Below, one piece after another: positions 20,649-29,676 of a stretch of DNA of 64,000 bases; position 1 is the stretch's first letter; every line of letters begins with the position of its first letter. Both the position numbers and the translations under genes were made by a program. Under the pieces are notes generated by a model. That model had not been told where the DNA came from and searched no databases. It saw nothing but the letters and a program-made list of their open reading frames with translations. The stretch is from Corallococcus coralloides DSM 2259 (lineage in GTDB: Bacteria; Myxococcota; Myxococcia; Myxococcales; Myxococcaceae): contig NC_017030.1 of NCBI RefSeq assembly GCF_000255295.1, positions 3,968,001 through 4,032,000 of the forward strand, in the 5' to 3' direction.

Positions 20649-23600
20649 TTTTCGAGGGGGAAGCGCCGTGGAAGACACCAGAAACACATTGAAGAAGAAG
20701 TGGAGTAGGGGAGCCGTCCGGGGAGTGATGGCCTGCGGCCTGGTGTTGGTGGGAATTGGAGTGGCTTGGGCAACCGAGACACTCAGCGAGGCGGAGGTGC
20801 AGCAGCGCGTGGATCAGGCTCCGCTCAGCCCGGCTCCACCATTGGGAGGACCCAGCAGTGCGGGGGTGTCCGGAGCCGTGCCCGTACCCGTGGGCTCGCT
20901 GCGCCCGACCTATTCGGAGACGGACTTCAGCTTGTCCTCGGCGATCGGGGACTTTGCGTTGACCCGTACCTTCTCCGCATCGACCAAGGCGAACGCGCTT
21001 GGAACTCCCGAGCAGAAGCTGCTCACCCCCTTCGGCCGCGTGATGATGGGACCGGATGGAGGGGGCAACTCCTACCGCTGGACGCACAACCTGTACAGCT
21101 ATGTCCTGACGAGCGTCCATGAGGAGATGGACTCCTCGGGCACGGAGAGAATAGACACCACCATCTGCAACATAGTGACACCTGCTGGAAGCTCCTTGCG
21201 CTTCAGCCCTTGCGATAAGACCGAGCCGGGACGGTTCGCGACCTCCAGCTCCGATCAGCACGTCAAGCTGCGCTGGGATGGGAATGGCTTCACGCTCATC
21301 AGCCCCGAGGGACGCTTTCGTTATACCCACGCTGTCGCGGTAGGCGGCCAGACGCAAAACTTCCCGCCGACCACTCGATGGGGTTCAGCCTATTTCCTGA
21401 CGGACATCGAGCCGACCAGCTACGGGACGACCACGACCGCGGGCTCCAACGGCCGACGCATCATTGCATCCATTCAGTACTACTCGGCGAAGCCGCTGGG
21501 GTGCACCGACCCTGCGGCGACGTTCGGGAACCCTTCGCAACTCATCCAGTACGTCAACCTGGCAAACGGTTCCCGGCTGGCTTTCTCCTATGTGAGCCGC
21601 CCCACCCAGGACACCATCCTGCAAGACGAAGACAATCCTTTGTACTCCACCCACGAATGTGTGCTCGACAAGGTCGACCAGGAAGAGGGCACTTCTGGGA
21701 CGGGGCTGGGAACGCGCAACATCGTCACATACGACTACGCGATGCATAACAGTTCCGGGCAGGAAATATCCCACCCAGCGGGGATGTTGGGAGGGGCTCG
21801 CTTCTTCGTAGGTGTGTCTCAGGACGTGCCCGTCGGAGCGGAAGCGCCGGTGCCCACCCGGATGCGCTACACCTGGGCCGATCAAGAAAGCCTCAACCAG
21901 GTCACGTGGAGAGTGTTTCGCAATGACGAAATGCTCTCCCACAAACGACTGCACCGGAAAATGTTCTACATCCTTGAGGATGGCCAGTCGAACACGCACT
22001 TGAATCCGCAGTCGGTCACTGCGGAGGTGGTCGGTTCTGGTCCCAACTGCGGGCCCGGCGTGCTGAGCGGGTCGTGCGCGTCCTCGCAGAAGCAGAACTT
22101 CACCGAGAATGTCCGTGCTGGCGACGGCTCCTTCCTATATTCGAGTCCATTGGCGCGTGTATTCGTGGCCCACCAATCAAAGACCCACGGCGTCTACACG
22201 TCGGCGTCGGAGGTGCGGTGCGGCATGAATGGCGTCAATAACGATTCGTTCTGCAAAGGGGTGGGTATCAGCCTGACGCCACAACATTCGCGAGCGTGGG
22301 GCATTGATGCATTGCCAAAAGAACAAGTCACGGAACGCAAGACCTCAATGGCCAGTTCCCAAAAGGACGCGCGAGGTGCCTATGCCGTATTCACGAACCA
22401 GCTCGCGACAAAAGGCACCAGTAGGAATGAAGTGCCTTGGGATCCAGATAGCTTCTTCCTCCCGCCAGGCGAGATGATCCGAGCTGACTTCGGGGCCGTG
22501 GATGTGGCAGGCAATGGCGCATTGCTCACGAAATTCTACTCCTATGAGTATGGCCGGGCAGGGACGTATCCTGGTTATGAGCAGCAACTGAAGACGGAGA
22601 CCTCGACGTCCGCCATGCTGGGCCAACCGGGAGTGGACCGGCAAGCAAAGTGGACCTACCAGTATGAATCCACGACGAACCGGCTGATGGCCAAGGTTCG
22701 AGGTGGGTACACCTGGGACTTCACGACGGGCTTCGGCGCGCCCGTTTACAAGTACCAGGCCACTTTCTACCGCACCTACCGCGCATGCTCGGGCGAGACG
22801 CCAGCGGCGGCGGATCCGCAGGCTCGCGTCGTCGAGGTCGAAGGGCCCTGCTGGGTTGCAGCCGAAGACTCGACGTCATGCTTGGATTCGGGCCCCCTGA
22901 CTCAATACTTCTATGGGGCGGCGAACGCGCCCAACGGCCAGCAGCAACGCCTGATCCGCAAGCGCGTCTCCGCGAACGTCACGAAATCCACGTCTCCGAC
23001 GTGCAGATACTCGAACTGGCTGGAAACGACCTATGACGCCTACGACGAGCAGGGGCACCTGCTGCGGACGACAGACCCTGCTTATGTCCGGACTCATTAT
23101 GCCTACATTGCGGGCAAGCTGGTCCGAAAGACAGTGAAGTCAAGAGGGGGAGCATTGCCAGACCTCGTCACGGACTATGGCTATGACAATGGCCAGCACG
23201 GCGACTACATCCGCTACCCGGATGGCCGCTACGAGGTGCAGTGCTACCGCTCAGGTGCATGGAATGGGTGCACGGGCGGTACGCTGACCGACAAGCTCCA
23301 ATGGAAAGCGACGGCACCGACCGCGAACGGCCTGAACTACAGCGAGCGCGTGAACTATTTCTACCAGTACGGGCGCCTCGTCAAAGAGGAGACGCTGGCG
23401 GCGGGGGGCGGGGTTCGTGCTCGGAGGACGTATGATGCGGATCCGCTGGGCCGCCCGACGTACCAGGGCGTCGGAGAGGAGTTGGGGGGGGCCTCAAATG
23501 GTGATTTCACCTACTCGTCGACGCGCCTCTTCGACCCGGAGAACAACCTGATTCGTGAGGGTCTGCCGTACCTCAGCAGCGCCGGTCGTCCTCCTGCGTT

Positions 23601-26600
23601 CTGCGGAGGGTTCAACACGACCAGCGGGGCGCTCAATGCCCTGCCACCCGAATGCCGGGCCTTCGAATACGACCGGCTCAACCGGCTGGTGATGATGCTG
23701 GAGGCGGCGGGGCCGATGGGCGGGAGCGCCCCTTCCGCCACGCATGTGGCATACGACGTGGCAGGGAACGTCCGGAGCATCAAACATGGCTGCTCCGCAG
23801 GCTCCACGATGGGCAGCTGCGGGAACCAGCCAGCGGTGGACTACCTCCACGACGACTTCGGGAATCTGTTGGAGGTGAAGACCCCATGGGGCGCGTCCGC
23901 TTCGTCAGGTCCGAGCGTCACACGGTTTGCCTATGACTCTCTGGGCAATCCGACGGTCAAGCAAACGTCGCAGATGGCTCAGTCCGGAAGCTGGACGGCA
24001 TTTTCTCATGACGCGCTCGGGAGGCTTCGTGTGGCGGATGCCCGCCGGAGCACCCAGACGGAGCGGCTCTTCCAAACCTTCTATGAAGACCATTTTCCCG
24101 GTCTTCCTTCGGGGTGCCCGGATTCGCACTACGGTCAGCCGCACTACACGGTGGATTCTTTCGGGGCGACCTGGTTCCAGTATGACGCCTTCGGCCGGTT
24201 GACCGCGAAGTTCCGGGTTCGTGGCGCGGAAACAAGCCCACCTTCGCGACCGTGCAACACGTCAGCGTACGCTCCCGGAAAGGACAGCCCGAATCACATC
24301 TTCAACTACGACCTGGCTGGCCGTTTGGTGTTCGAAATCTATCCGTATGGCCGTGGCATCGAGTACCGTTACCACGCAGCCAGCACGGGCATGCCCCACC
24401 GGGTCAGTTCAATCTACGCTGCCCACCTCTATCCGGGAGGAGGGTCCAGCATCGACCCATTGATCACCGGCGTCGAGTGGGAGCCCTACGGAGGGGTGAA
24501 GAGCTACTGGGTCCATTCCCGTGGTGAAACGGGTGTACCCACCGTGGCGAAGATTCAATACCACCAGGGCGGGAAGAACACGGCTTTGGGAAACTGCTCG
24601 CAAACCGCTTTCTCCCAGGTCGTGGATGGGGTCGGTAGTCCTCCGTTCGGACGGCTCTCCGGCTTGAGCGTGACGCGGGCAAACCTGGGAGACGTCTTCA
24701 AGCGGACCTACCGTTATCGTGCGGATCTGTTGCTCGACGAGGACACGTGCGTTCTCCAGAGTTCGAGCACTGCCATACCCAGCACGCAATACTACGGTTC
24801 TGAGTCGGGAGCGTCCGGGTTTGATGCTCGGCTCCAGCTGCGCAACGTCACCAACTGGCCGAACAATAGTCCTTGGGCGGATCAGTCGATTTCTTATACG
24901 TACGACGCGCGTGGCAACAGGACGAGCGAAAACTACAGCGGTTCCTCGGTGCAGTCGGAGTACACCAGCGCCTTTCCGAATGTGGATCAGCTTGTCACGC
25001 GCAAGTACTCGGCGCCGGCGTGTCTGCCGGGTGCCTGTCTTTCCTATGGCATCACAGCCCGTTATCAGCACGATATGTCGGGCCGTGTGAGCAATATGTC
25101 GTGGTATCTCAGTCAAACGGAAACCCAGCCGTACTACTCGCTTACCCTCAACGCGACCACGGCTTCTCCAATGGATTTGGGAGCGGTCTACCGGCAGGTT
25201 TCGAGCACCCAACTGGGAGGTCCTGGCAGCAACTACGAATACTTCTATGATTCCGTTGGCAGGCGCCGCTTGAAGCGCAGTTGGGATGGGCGTGAAGACG
25301 AGTACTTCTACTCGGGGACGCAGTTGCTCGTGGATGTCGGGCAGATTTCCGCCAACCCGAGCACGACGGACTACGTGTTGGACGAGTACGTCTGGCTGGA
25401 TGGCCGGCCGGTGGCGCTCATCAAGTCCCGCTTCGCGCATTCCCCGTTCCTTCGGATGGCGGACAACACCCAGGATTGTTCGCGCTTCGGCGTGGATACG
25501 GACGTTCCCTGCGGCACCTACTTCCCGGTGACGGATGGCCTTGGGAAGCCAGTTCTCCTGCTGGACTCGAAGGGGCGGATCAGTGGCGTCGGCGACTACG
25601 AGCCCTTCGGTCACGTCAACCGGCGCACTCACTTCGCAGCCAACCAGAACATGATGTACTACCCCTATATGGCCAAGCTCAATGCGCCCACGAGCGCAGG
25701 GCTGACGACCCAGGTGCGGGCCCGTCTTGAGTGGATCCAGACGAACAAGCAGGGGCGAATCATGCTGACGGATATTGACGGTGAAACCCTGCCAGGATTC
25801 GGTAGCGGTGTTGGGGAAATCTCGGGTGGGGTCAAGGGGCGGGTGATGACCAGGGGGTGGGTGGGGACGCCCTCTGACGGCACCTTCTACGTGAGCCAGG
25901 GGCCGGACACGTCCGATGATTGGATTCCTACGGTGGGATATCTCAGCGGCTTCGAATACCGCCGGTTCGAGCCGAACGCGAAGCCGGTGTGGCTGCCCCT
26001 GCGTCTGCCGGGCCAGTACTACGATCCGGAGACGGACTTGTTCGAGAACTGGAACCGGTACTACGACCCGAGTATTGGGCGCTACTTGGCGCCGGAGCCG
26101 CTTGCCTCTAGCCCGTCCGCAATGCTGAGCGGGGCCAAATCTGGGATGTCGATGTTGATGTATTCATATGCTCAGAATAATCCGATTTCCATGAAAGATG
26201 CGGATGGGAATAAAGTCGCATTCAATTTGAGTCACGATGATGTCATTGCCTTGTTTACGGCAACGGGGCTGACTGTGGGCGACCTGGACACGATGTTCAG
26301 GGAGAAGATTGGGGCGAAATACAAAGCTCTCGCTGATGATGCGAATTTTGTGGCCAATGTGTGGTCGGTTGGTAGTTTTGGAGCCAAAACCCAGGCCCTT
26401 TGGCGTGCGAGAGTCGATGGGGCGGGAGGGGTGTCGGAGCCAATAAACGCTGGAGCCGCATCGATGTCTGTTGTTGATTTGGGGATGGTTTCGAGCGCCA
26501 AGTATCAAGCCGCGTTTGCCTCTGCGAAGTTGGGCGATGACCCGCTATGGGGCCCGCCTGTGTCGACTACACTGCCTGCGTACATTGCACACGAACTCGG

Positions 26601-26754
26601 TCATGCTTGGTCGTACATGAATGGACATCTGCCAGGTTCGCAGGGGTCTATTGATGCTGCTCTGGAGTTCGAGGCTGCTGTTCGTCCTAAGCCGTGGGTG
26701 CCAAGTCTCTTGGGTCCTTCTGTTGGTGGTCCCCGCACAAAGGAGAAGCCGTGA
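20641..26754 (+). CDS. Rhs/YD-repeat protein with C-terminal zinc-metallopeptidase tip
   Basis: A protein of 2037 residues. Residues 20-48 form a long signal-like hydrophobic segment after KKKWSR. Residues about 80-800 are an N-terminal beta-rich region. YD repeats then run from about 800 (YDAYDEQGHLLRTTDPAY, YGYDNGQHGDYIRYPDGRYE, YDVAGNVRSI, YDSLGNPTVKQ). The Rhs core ends near 1785-1815 with GQYYDPETDLF...NRYYDPSIGRYLAPEPL. The variable tip (about 1850-2037) is encoded by visibly lower-GC DNA from about 26140 and contains HELGH at 1984-1988, a zincin motif, with downstream Glu residues (ALEFEA) as possible third ligand. Rhs shells enclose toxic tips that are released by self-cleavage. There is no PAAR or VgrG adaptor, and the signal segment suggests Sec export rather than type VI delivery. 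Confidence 0.9.
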   Translation: MSDFRGGSAVEDTRNTLKKKWSRGAVRGVMACGLVLVGIGVAWATETLSEAEVQQRVDQAPLSPAPPLGGPSSAGVSGAVPVPVGSLRPTYSETDFSLSSAIGDFALTRTFSASTKANALGTPEQKLLTPFGRVMMGPDGGGNSYRWTHNLYSYVLTSVHEEMDSSGTERIDTTICNIVTPAGSSLRFSPCDKTEPGRFATSSSDQHVKLRWDGNGFTLISPEGRFRYTHAVAVGGQTQNFPPTTRWGSAYFLTDIEPTSYGTTTTAGSNGRRIIASIQYYSAKPLGCTDPAATFGNPSQLIQYVNLANGSRLAFSYVSRPTQDTILQDEDNPLYSTHECVLDKVDQEEGTSGTGLGTRNIVTYDYAMHNSSGQEISHPAGMLGGARFFVGVSQDVPVGAEAPVPTRMRYTWADQESLNQVTWRVFRNDEMLSHKRLHRKMFYILEDGQSNTHLNPQSVTAEVVGSGPNCGPGVLSGSCASSQKQNFTENVRAGDGSFLYSSPLARVFVAHQSKTHGVYTSASEVRCGMNGVNNDSFCKGVGISLTPQHSRAWGIDALPKEQVTERKTSMASSQKDARGAYAVFTNQLATKGTSRNEVPWDPDSFFLPPGEMIRADFGAVDVAGNGALLTKFYSYEYGRAGTYPGYEQQLKTETSTSAMLGQPGVDRQAKWTYQYESTTNRLMAKVRGGYTWDFTTGFGAPVYKYQATFYRTYRACSGETPAAADPQARVVEVEGPCWVAAEDSTSCLDSGPLTQYFYGAANAPNGQQQRLIRKRVSANVTKSTSPTCRYSNWLETTYDAYDEQGHLLRTTDPAYVRTHYAYIAGKLVRKTVKSRGGALPDLVTDYGYDNGQHGDYIRYPDGRYEVQCYRSGAWNGCTGGTLTDKLQWKATAPTANGLNYSERVNYFYQYGRLVKEETLAAGGGVRARRTYDADPLGRPTYQGVGEELGGASNGDFTYSSTRLFDPENNLIREGLPYLSSAGRPPAFCGGFNTTSGALNALPPECRAFEYDRLNRLVMMLEAAGPMGGSAPSATHVAYDVAGNVRSIKHGCSAGSTMGSCGNQPAVDYLHDDFGNLLEVKTPWGASASSGPSVTRFAYDSLGNPTVKQTSQMAQSGSWTAFSHDALGRLRVADARRSTQTERLFQTFYEDHFPGLPSGCPDSHYGQPHYTVDSFGATWFQYDAFGRLTAKFRVRGAETSPPSRPCNTSAYAPGKDSPNHIFNYDLAGRLVFEIYPYGRGIEYRYHAASTGMPHRVSSIYAAHLYPGGGSSIDPLITGVEWEPYGGVKSYWVHSRGETGVPTVAKIQYHQGGKNTALGNCSQTAFSQVVDGVGSPPFGRLSGLSVTRANLGDVFKRTYRYRADLLLDEDTCVLQSSSTAIPSTQYYGSESGASGFDARLQLRNVTNWPNNSPWADQSISYTYDARGNRTSENYSGSSVQSEYTSAFPNVDQLVTRKYSAPACLPGACLSYGITARYQHDMSGRVSNMSWYLSQTETQPYYSLTLNATTASPMDLGAVYRQVSSTQLGGPGSNYEYFYDSVGRRRLKRSWDGREDEYFYSGTQLLVDVGQISANPSTTDYVLDEYVWLDGRPVALIKSRFAHSPFLRMADNTQDCSRFGVDTDVPCGTYFPVTDGLGKPVLLLDSKGRISGVGDYEPFGHVNRRTHFAANQNMMYYPYMAKLNAPTSAGLTTQVRARLEWIQTNKQGRIMLTDIDGETLPGFGSGVGEISGGVKGRVMTRGWVGTPSDGTFYVSQGPDTSDDWIPTVGYLSGFEYRRFEPNAKPVWLPLRLPGQYYDPETDLFENWNRYYDPSIGRYLAPEPLASSPSAMLSGAKSGMSMLMYSYAQNNPISMKDADGNKVAFNLSHDDVIALFTATGLTVGDLDTMFREKIGAKYKALADDANFVANVWSVGSFGAKTQALWRARVDGAGGVSEPINAGAASMSVVDLGMVSSAKYQAAFASAKLGDDPLWGPPVSTTLPAYIAHELGHAWSYMNGHLPGSQGSIDAALEFEAAVRPKPWVPSLLGPSVGGPRTKEKP

Positions 26755-27020
26755 CGGGATTCTGTGTGAGATATGGTTTTCGGGCTGTGTTGCTACTTCA
26801 TGTTGCGGGACTGGTTGCTGGCTGTGCTCATCGAAAGCCTTGTGTCAGTCAATCGGATTGTAATGCCGAGGCAGTTTGCACAGGTGTCGTAGGGAAGCTG
26901 GCCTGTGCTCCGCGCTGTGATCCTTTTTCGGAATCGCCGTGCCCGGATGGCTTGGGTTGCTACCCTCAGCGTATCGACCCCGTTGAGTCGGACTGGGCCT
27001 GCGTTGTGGTTGATAGCTAG
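26751..27020 (+). CDS. Small Cys-rich lipoprotein coupled to the Rhs toxin tip (candidate immunity protein)
   Basis: A protein of 89 residues. GTG 26751 overlaps the Rhs stop (GTGA), with AAGGAG about 5 bases upstream. Hydrophobic signal FRAVLLLHVAGLVAGC; lipobox VAGC, Cys25. The mature part has about eight cysteines (KPCVSQSDCNAEAVC, KLACAPRCD, SPCPDGLGC, WACVVV), matching the style of the lipoprotein before the Rhs gene. Position directly after a polymorphic toxin tip and the same low GC make it the obvious immunity candidate: an envelope-anchored protein could bind an incoming peptidase in the periplasm. Its Cys-rich fold is not a known immunity family, so this remains inference; it may simply be a second accessory lipoprotein. 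Confidence 0.72.
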   Translation: MTGFCVRYGFRAVLLLHVAGLVAGCAHRKPCVSQSDCNAEAVCTGVVGKLACAPRCDPFSESPCPDGLGCYPQRIDPVESDWACVVVDS

Positions 27021-27658
27021 GTCAAGGAGTTGACTGGAGGATGATGCCGTCCGAGCGGAGATGGGCCTGCTTGGACGGCGTTCTTGGTGGGAGTGTTATT
27101 GTCGACTTTCCATCCCTGGGTCAGATTTCAATAAGACCCTGTAGTGCAGGAGGACACGGCGCGGGTGGACTTCTCGAAGATAGCCTGGAGGCTTCATGGC
27201 TCGGTGCCGATGCCTTCGTCGCTCACACTCCGCCTTGCCCGGCCCCGGTCACGCTCCACACGCAGCGTGACCGGGGCGTACTTCAGTGCGTTGACCAGCA
27301 GGCTGCTCGCCACCAGTTCCAGTCGGTGGCGGTCCCAGCGGCCAAGAAAGAGGTGTCGGCGATCTTCGGACGAATGGAGACAATCCCGTGGCAGGGTTTG
27401 CTCTAACGTTCTTCGCTTGGGCCGTGAACGGCCTGGCTTCGCGCAAGGCCAGCATGCTGCGCCTGAGCCAGGGAGAAGACCTGGACTGGATTTGATTTGC
27501 ATGGCTAGGCTGTTTTCACGTGTTTGAAGACAAGTCCTGTTGGGTGCGCTGGGTGCAGTCCTGCGCCCTGGCGTGCTATGTCCATGCGCATCGCGTGGAG
27601 TTGCTCCGCGTGGCGCTGCATGGGTGGGGGCCCCGCCCGCCGAGGTGAGGCTTCCGTC
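27021..27658. other. Gene-poor accessory gap with a histidine-kinase relic
   Basis: The 638 bp between the Rhs-associated lipoprotein and the rhomboid gene hold no intact gene I can support. The middle part (about 27135-27345) is a decayed kinase fragment annotated separately. The first 110 bp are AT-richer and of unknown origin. The last 240 bp contain only short open frames without good starts, and presumably the rhomboid promoter. Confidence 0.55.
27135..27345 (-). pseudogene. Decayed histidine-kinase ATPase-domain fragment
   Basis: On the minus strand this encodes GRWDRHRLELVASSLLVNAL, then KYAPVTLRVERDRGRARRSV and SDEGIGTEP, followed by an in-frame TGA (27194-27196), and then SLQAIFEKSTRAVS. 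The same segment in the intact kinase at 29677-31998 reads GRWDRHRLEQVTSSLLSNAL ... SVRDEGIGIAPGSLQAIFEK. The relic lacks two residues (GH before PVT), carries the nonsense change at a Gly position, and has no N-terminal PAS or HisKA part nor the final GLGLGLF segment. It is therefore a non-functional remnant of a paralogous kinase, left 2.5 kb from its relative. Confidence 0.82.
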
Positions 27659-29668
27659 ATGGTGTTCCTGCTCCCGCTTGGGGTGGACGGTGCGACGCTG
27701 GGCCGTCGCCCCTGGGTCTCCGTCTCCATCGCCGCGCTCTGTGCCGTGGCCTTCTTCATCACCTGGGTCGTGCCTGCGAACCCGGGCGGGGTGGGTGAGG
27801 GTGAGGTTCGCGAGCTGATCCAGGAGACGCTCGCCCATCCCGACCTGGAGCTGCCCCCGGGCTGCAACTCGCTCCTCAGTGAGCACGGCCAGGCGCTGCT
27901 AGCCCGGCTGAAGGAGGAGGTGGAGGCGCCGGCCAGGGGCGTGGATGTGAATGCGCTCCAGGCGCGGCTCGACGCGCACTGTGAGAGCGTCCTGGAGTCG
28001 AGGGATTCGGGCCTGCTCAACCGCCTGGGGCTCGTGCCCGCGCGGGGGCTGCTGCAGTGGGGCTGGCTGACGTACATGTTCCTGCACCTCGGGTGGATGC
28101 ACCTGCTGGGGAACCTGCTGTTCTTCTACGTCGTGGGGTTGCTGCTCGAGGACGCGTGGGGCCGGCCGCTGTTCGCGGCCTTCTACGGGGTGGGGGGCCT
28201 GATGGCGGGGATTGCCCACTTCGCGCTCGATACCCAATCCCAGACATTGATGGTCGGTGCCTCCGGAGCGGTCGCGGCGTGCATGGGCGCGTTCTGTCTG
28301 CGCTTCGCCACGCGCAAGGTCCGCGTGGGCTACCTCTTCTGGCTCCTGAAAATCTGGCGCGGCACCTTCGGTGTTCCGGGCTGGCTGTGGGCGGGCCTCT
28401 GGTTTGGCAACCAGGTGCTCGACTTTGTCGTCCTGGGTAACAACACGGGCGTCGCGGTGATGGCGCACATCGGCGGATTCGCCTTTGGCTTCGTCGCGGC
28501 CAGCGCGCTGCGCGTGACGCGGCTGGAGGAGCGCTTCGTTGCCCCCGCCATCGCCGCGCGTGAGGGGGGCTGGGTGGCGGACCCTCGCATGCTGGAGGCC
28601 CAGACGGCACTGGACGGCGGCGACCGGGAGAAGGCTCGGGCGACCTTCCAGCGCATCCTGGCGGACCATCCGGACAACACCGAGGCGCTGCTCTCCCTGG
28701 GGCGGATGGAGCTGGAGGACGGCCGGGGGCCTTCCGGCTCCGCGCGGGTGGAGAAGGCACTGCAGCTGCTGGTCGGGCATGACGTTCATGAACCGCTCTG
28801 GCACGCGGTGGACCAGCTGGGAGAGCTGTTCCCCGTGGACCGGCTGCGCCCGGGTGTCGCCTGGCGCGTGGCGCAGGGGATGGACCAGGAGGGGGCCCCC
28901 TCCAACTCAGTGGGGATGGCCGAGTCGCTCTACGCCGCGGCCGGCAAGGGCACCGGCACCATGGCGGTGCGCGCCCTGATTCGCGCCGCGGAGCTGCGGC
29001 TGGCGCGCCGGGACGCCCCGGAGAAGGCGGCGGAATACCTGACCCGGGCGAAGCCGATGGCGACTGGCGATGCCGCCGCGTTGGCGGAGCGGATCGGCCA
29101 GCTGGAGGTGGAGGCGGCGCGGATGGACGCGCGGATGAAGGACCGGGGAATCGCCCTGGACACGGAGTCCGCCGCGCCAAGGACTCGCGCCGTCGCGGCC
29201 CTGGCGCCCGAGTCGCCTGGGGCCTCCACGCTGCCCCCGCGAATCATCCCCTGTCGCATCCTGGGGCTGTCCGACAAGGCCCTGATGGTGGAGTCCCAGG
29301 GCGGACAGCGCCGGTCGCTGTCCGTCACGGAGGTCATGGCGGTGGCCGTGGGCATGCTGCCCATCGCCGGGCCCGAAGGGGCGGCCCCGCGGCAGACGGT
29401 GCTCACCGACCTGGTGGTGTCCTGGGGGGACCTGGAGCGAGGGCCGACCGTGCTGCGCATCCCGGCCGCCGGGCTCGGACTGCCGGAGCGCTATCCCGGC
29501 CTCGCGCCGAGAGAGGCCTACGCGCGCTTCCTGGCCGCGCTGCTGGAGCACTCCAGCGCCAATGCCCTGCCGGACGCACCCACACTGGCCGAGGGCCGCT
29601 ACCCGCGCTTCGCCAACGAGGGCGAGCTCACGGCGCACTACTACGGACAGGTGGCCTCGGCGGCTTGA
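27659..29668 (+). CDS. Rhomboid-family intramembrane protease with long cytosolic tail
   Basis: A protein of 669 residues. ATG 27659 follows GAGGTGAGG at a good distance; the 45 codons before it in frame look non-coding. The rhomboid core shows HLGWMHLLGNLLFFYVVG (Asn152), catalytic Ser202 in GASGA and catalytic His270 in AHIGGFAFG, with six or seven membrane helices. An unusually long loop lies between the first helix (about 20-40) and the core (about 135). After residue 290 the tail is soluble: a TPR-like segment (EAQTALDGGDREKARATFQRILADHPDNTEALLSLGRMEL), a linker, and a C-terminal beta-rich domain (PRIIPCRILGLSDKALMVES). Rhomboids cut membrane proteins within the bilayer; the tail may select substrates. 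Convergent with the histidine kinase gene, 8 bp apart. Confidence 0.88.
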   Translation: MVFLLPLGVDGATLGRRPWVSVSIAALCAVAFFITWVVPANPGGVGEGEVRELIQETLAHPDLELPPGCNSLLSEHGQALLARLKEEVEAPARGVDVNALQARLDAHCESVLESRDSGLLNRLGLVPARGLLQWGWLTYMFLHLGWMHLLGNLLFFYVVGLLLEDAWGRPLFAAFYGVGGLMAGIAHFALDTQSQTLMVGASGAVAACMGAFCLRFATRKVRVGYLFWLLKIWRGTFGVPGWLWAGLWFGNQVLDFVVLGNNTGVAVMAHIGGFAFGFVAASALRVTRLEERFVAPAIAAREGGWVADPRMLEAQTALDGGDREKARATFQRILADHPDNTEALLSLGRMELEDGRGPSGSARVEKALQLLVGHDVHEPLWHAVDQLGELFPVDRLRPGVAWRVAQGMDQEGAPSNSVGMAESLYAAAGKGTGTMAVRALIRAAELRLARRDAPEKAAEYLTRAKPMATGDAAALAERIGQLEVEAARMDARMKDRGIALDTESAAPRTRAVAALAPESPGASTLPPRIIPCRILGLSDKALMVESQGGQRRSLSVTEVMAVAVGMLPIAGPEGAAPRQTVLTDLVVSWGDLERGPTVLRIPAAGLGLPERYPGLAPREAYARFLAALLEHSSANALPDAPTLAEGRYPRFANEGELTAHYYGQVASAA

Positions 29669-29676
29669 CGGCAGTC

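Noticed and set aside
20641-26754. Rhs as a type VI effector
   Set aside because: No PAAR or VgrG adaptor at the N-terminus or next to the gene; instead a signal-like hydrophobic segment.
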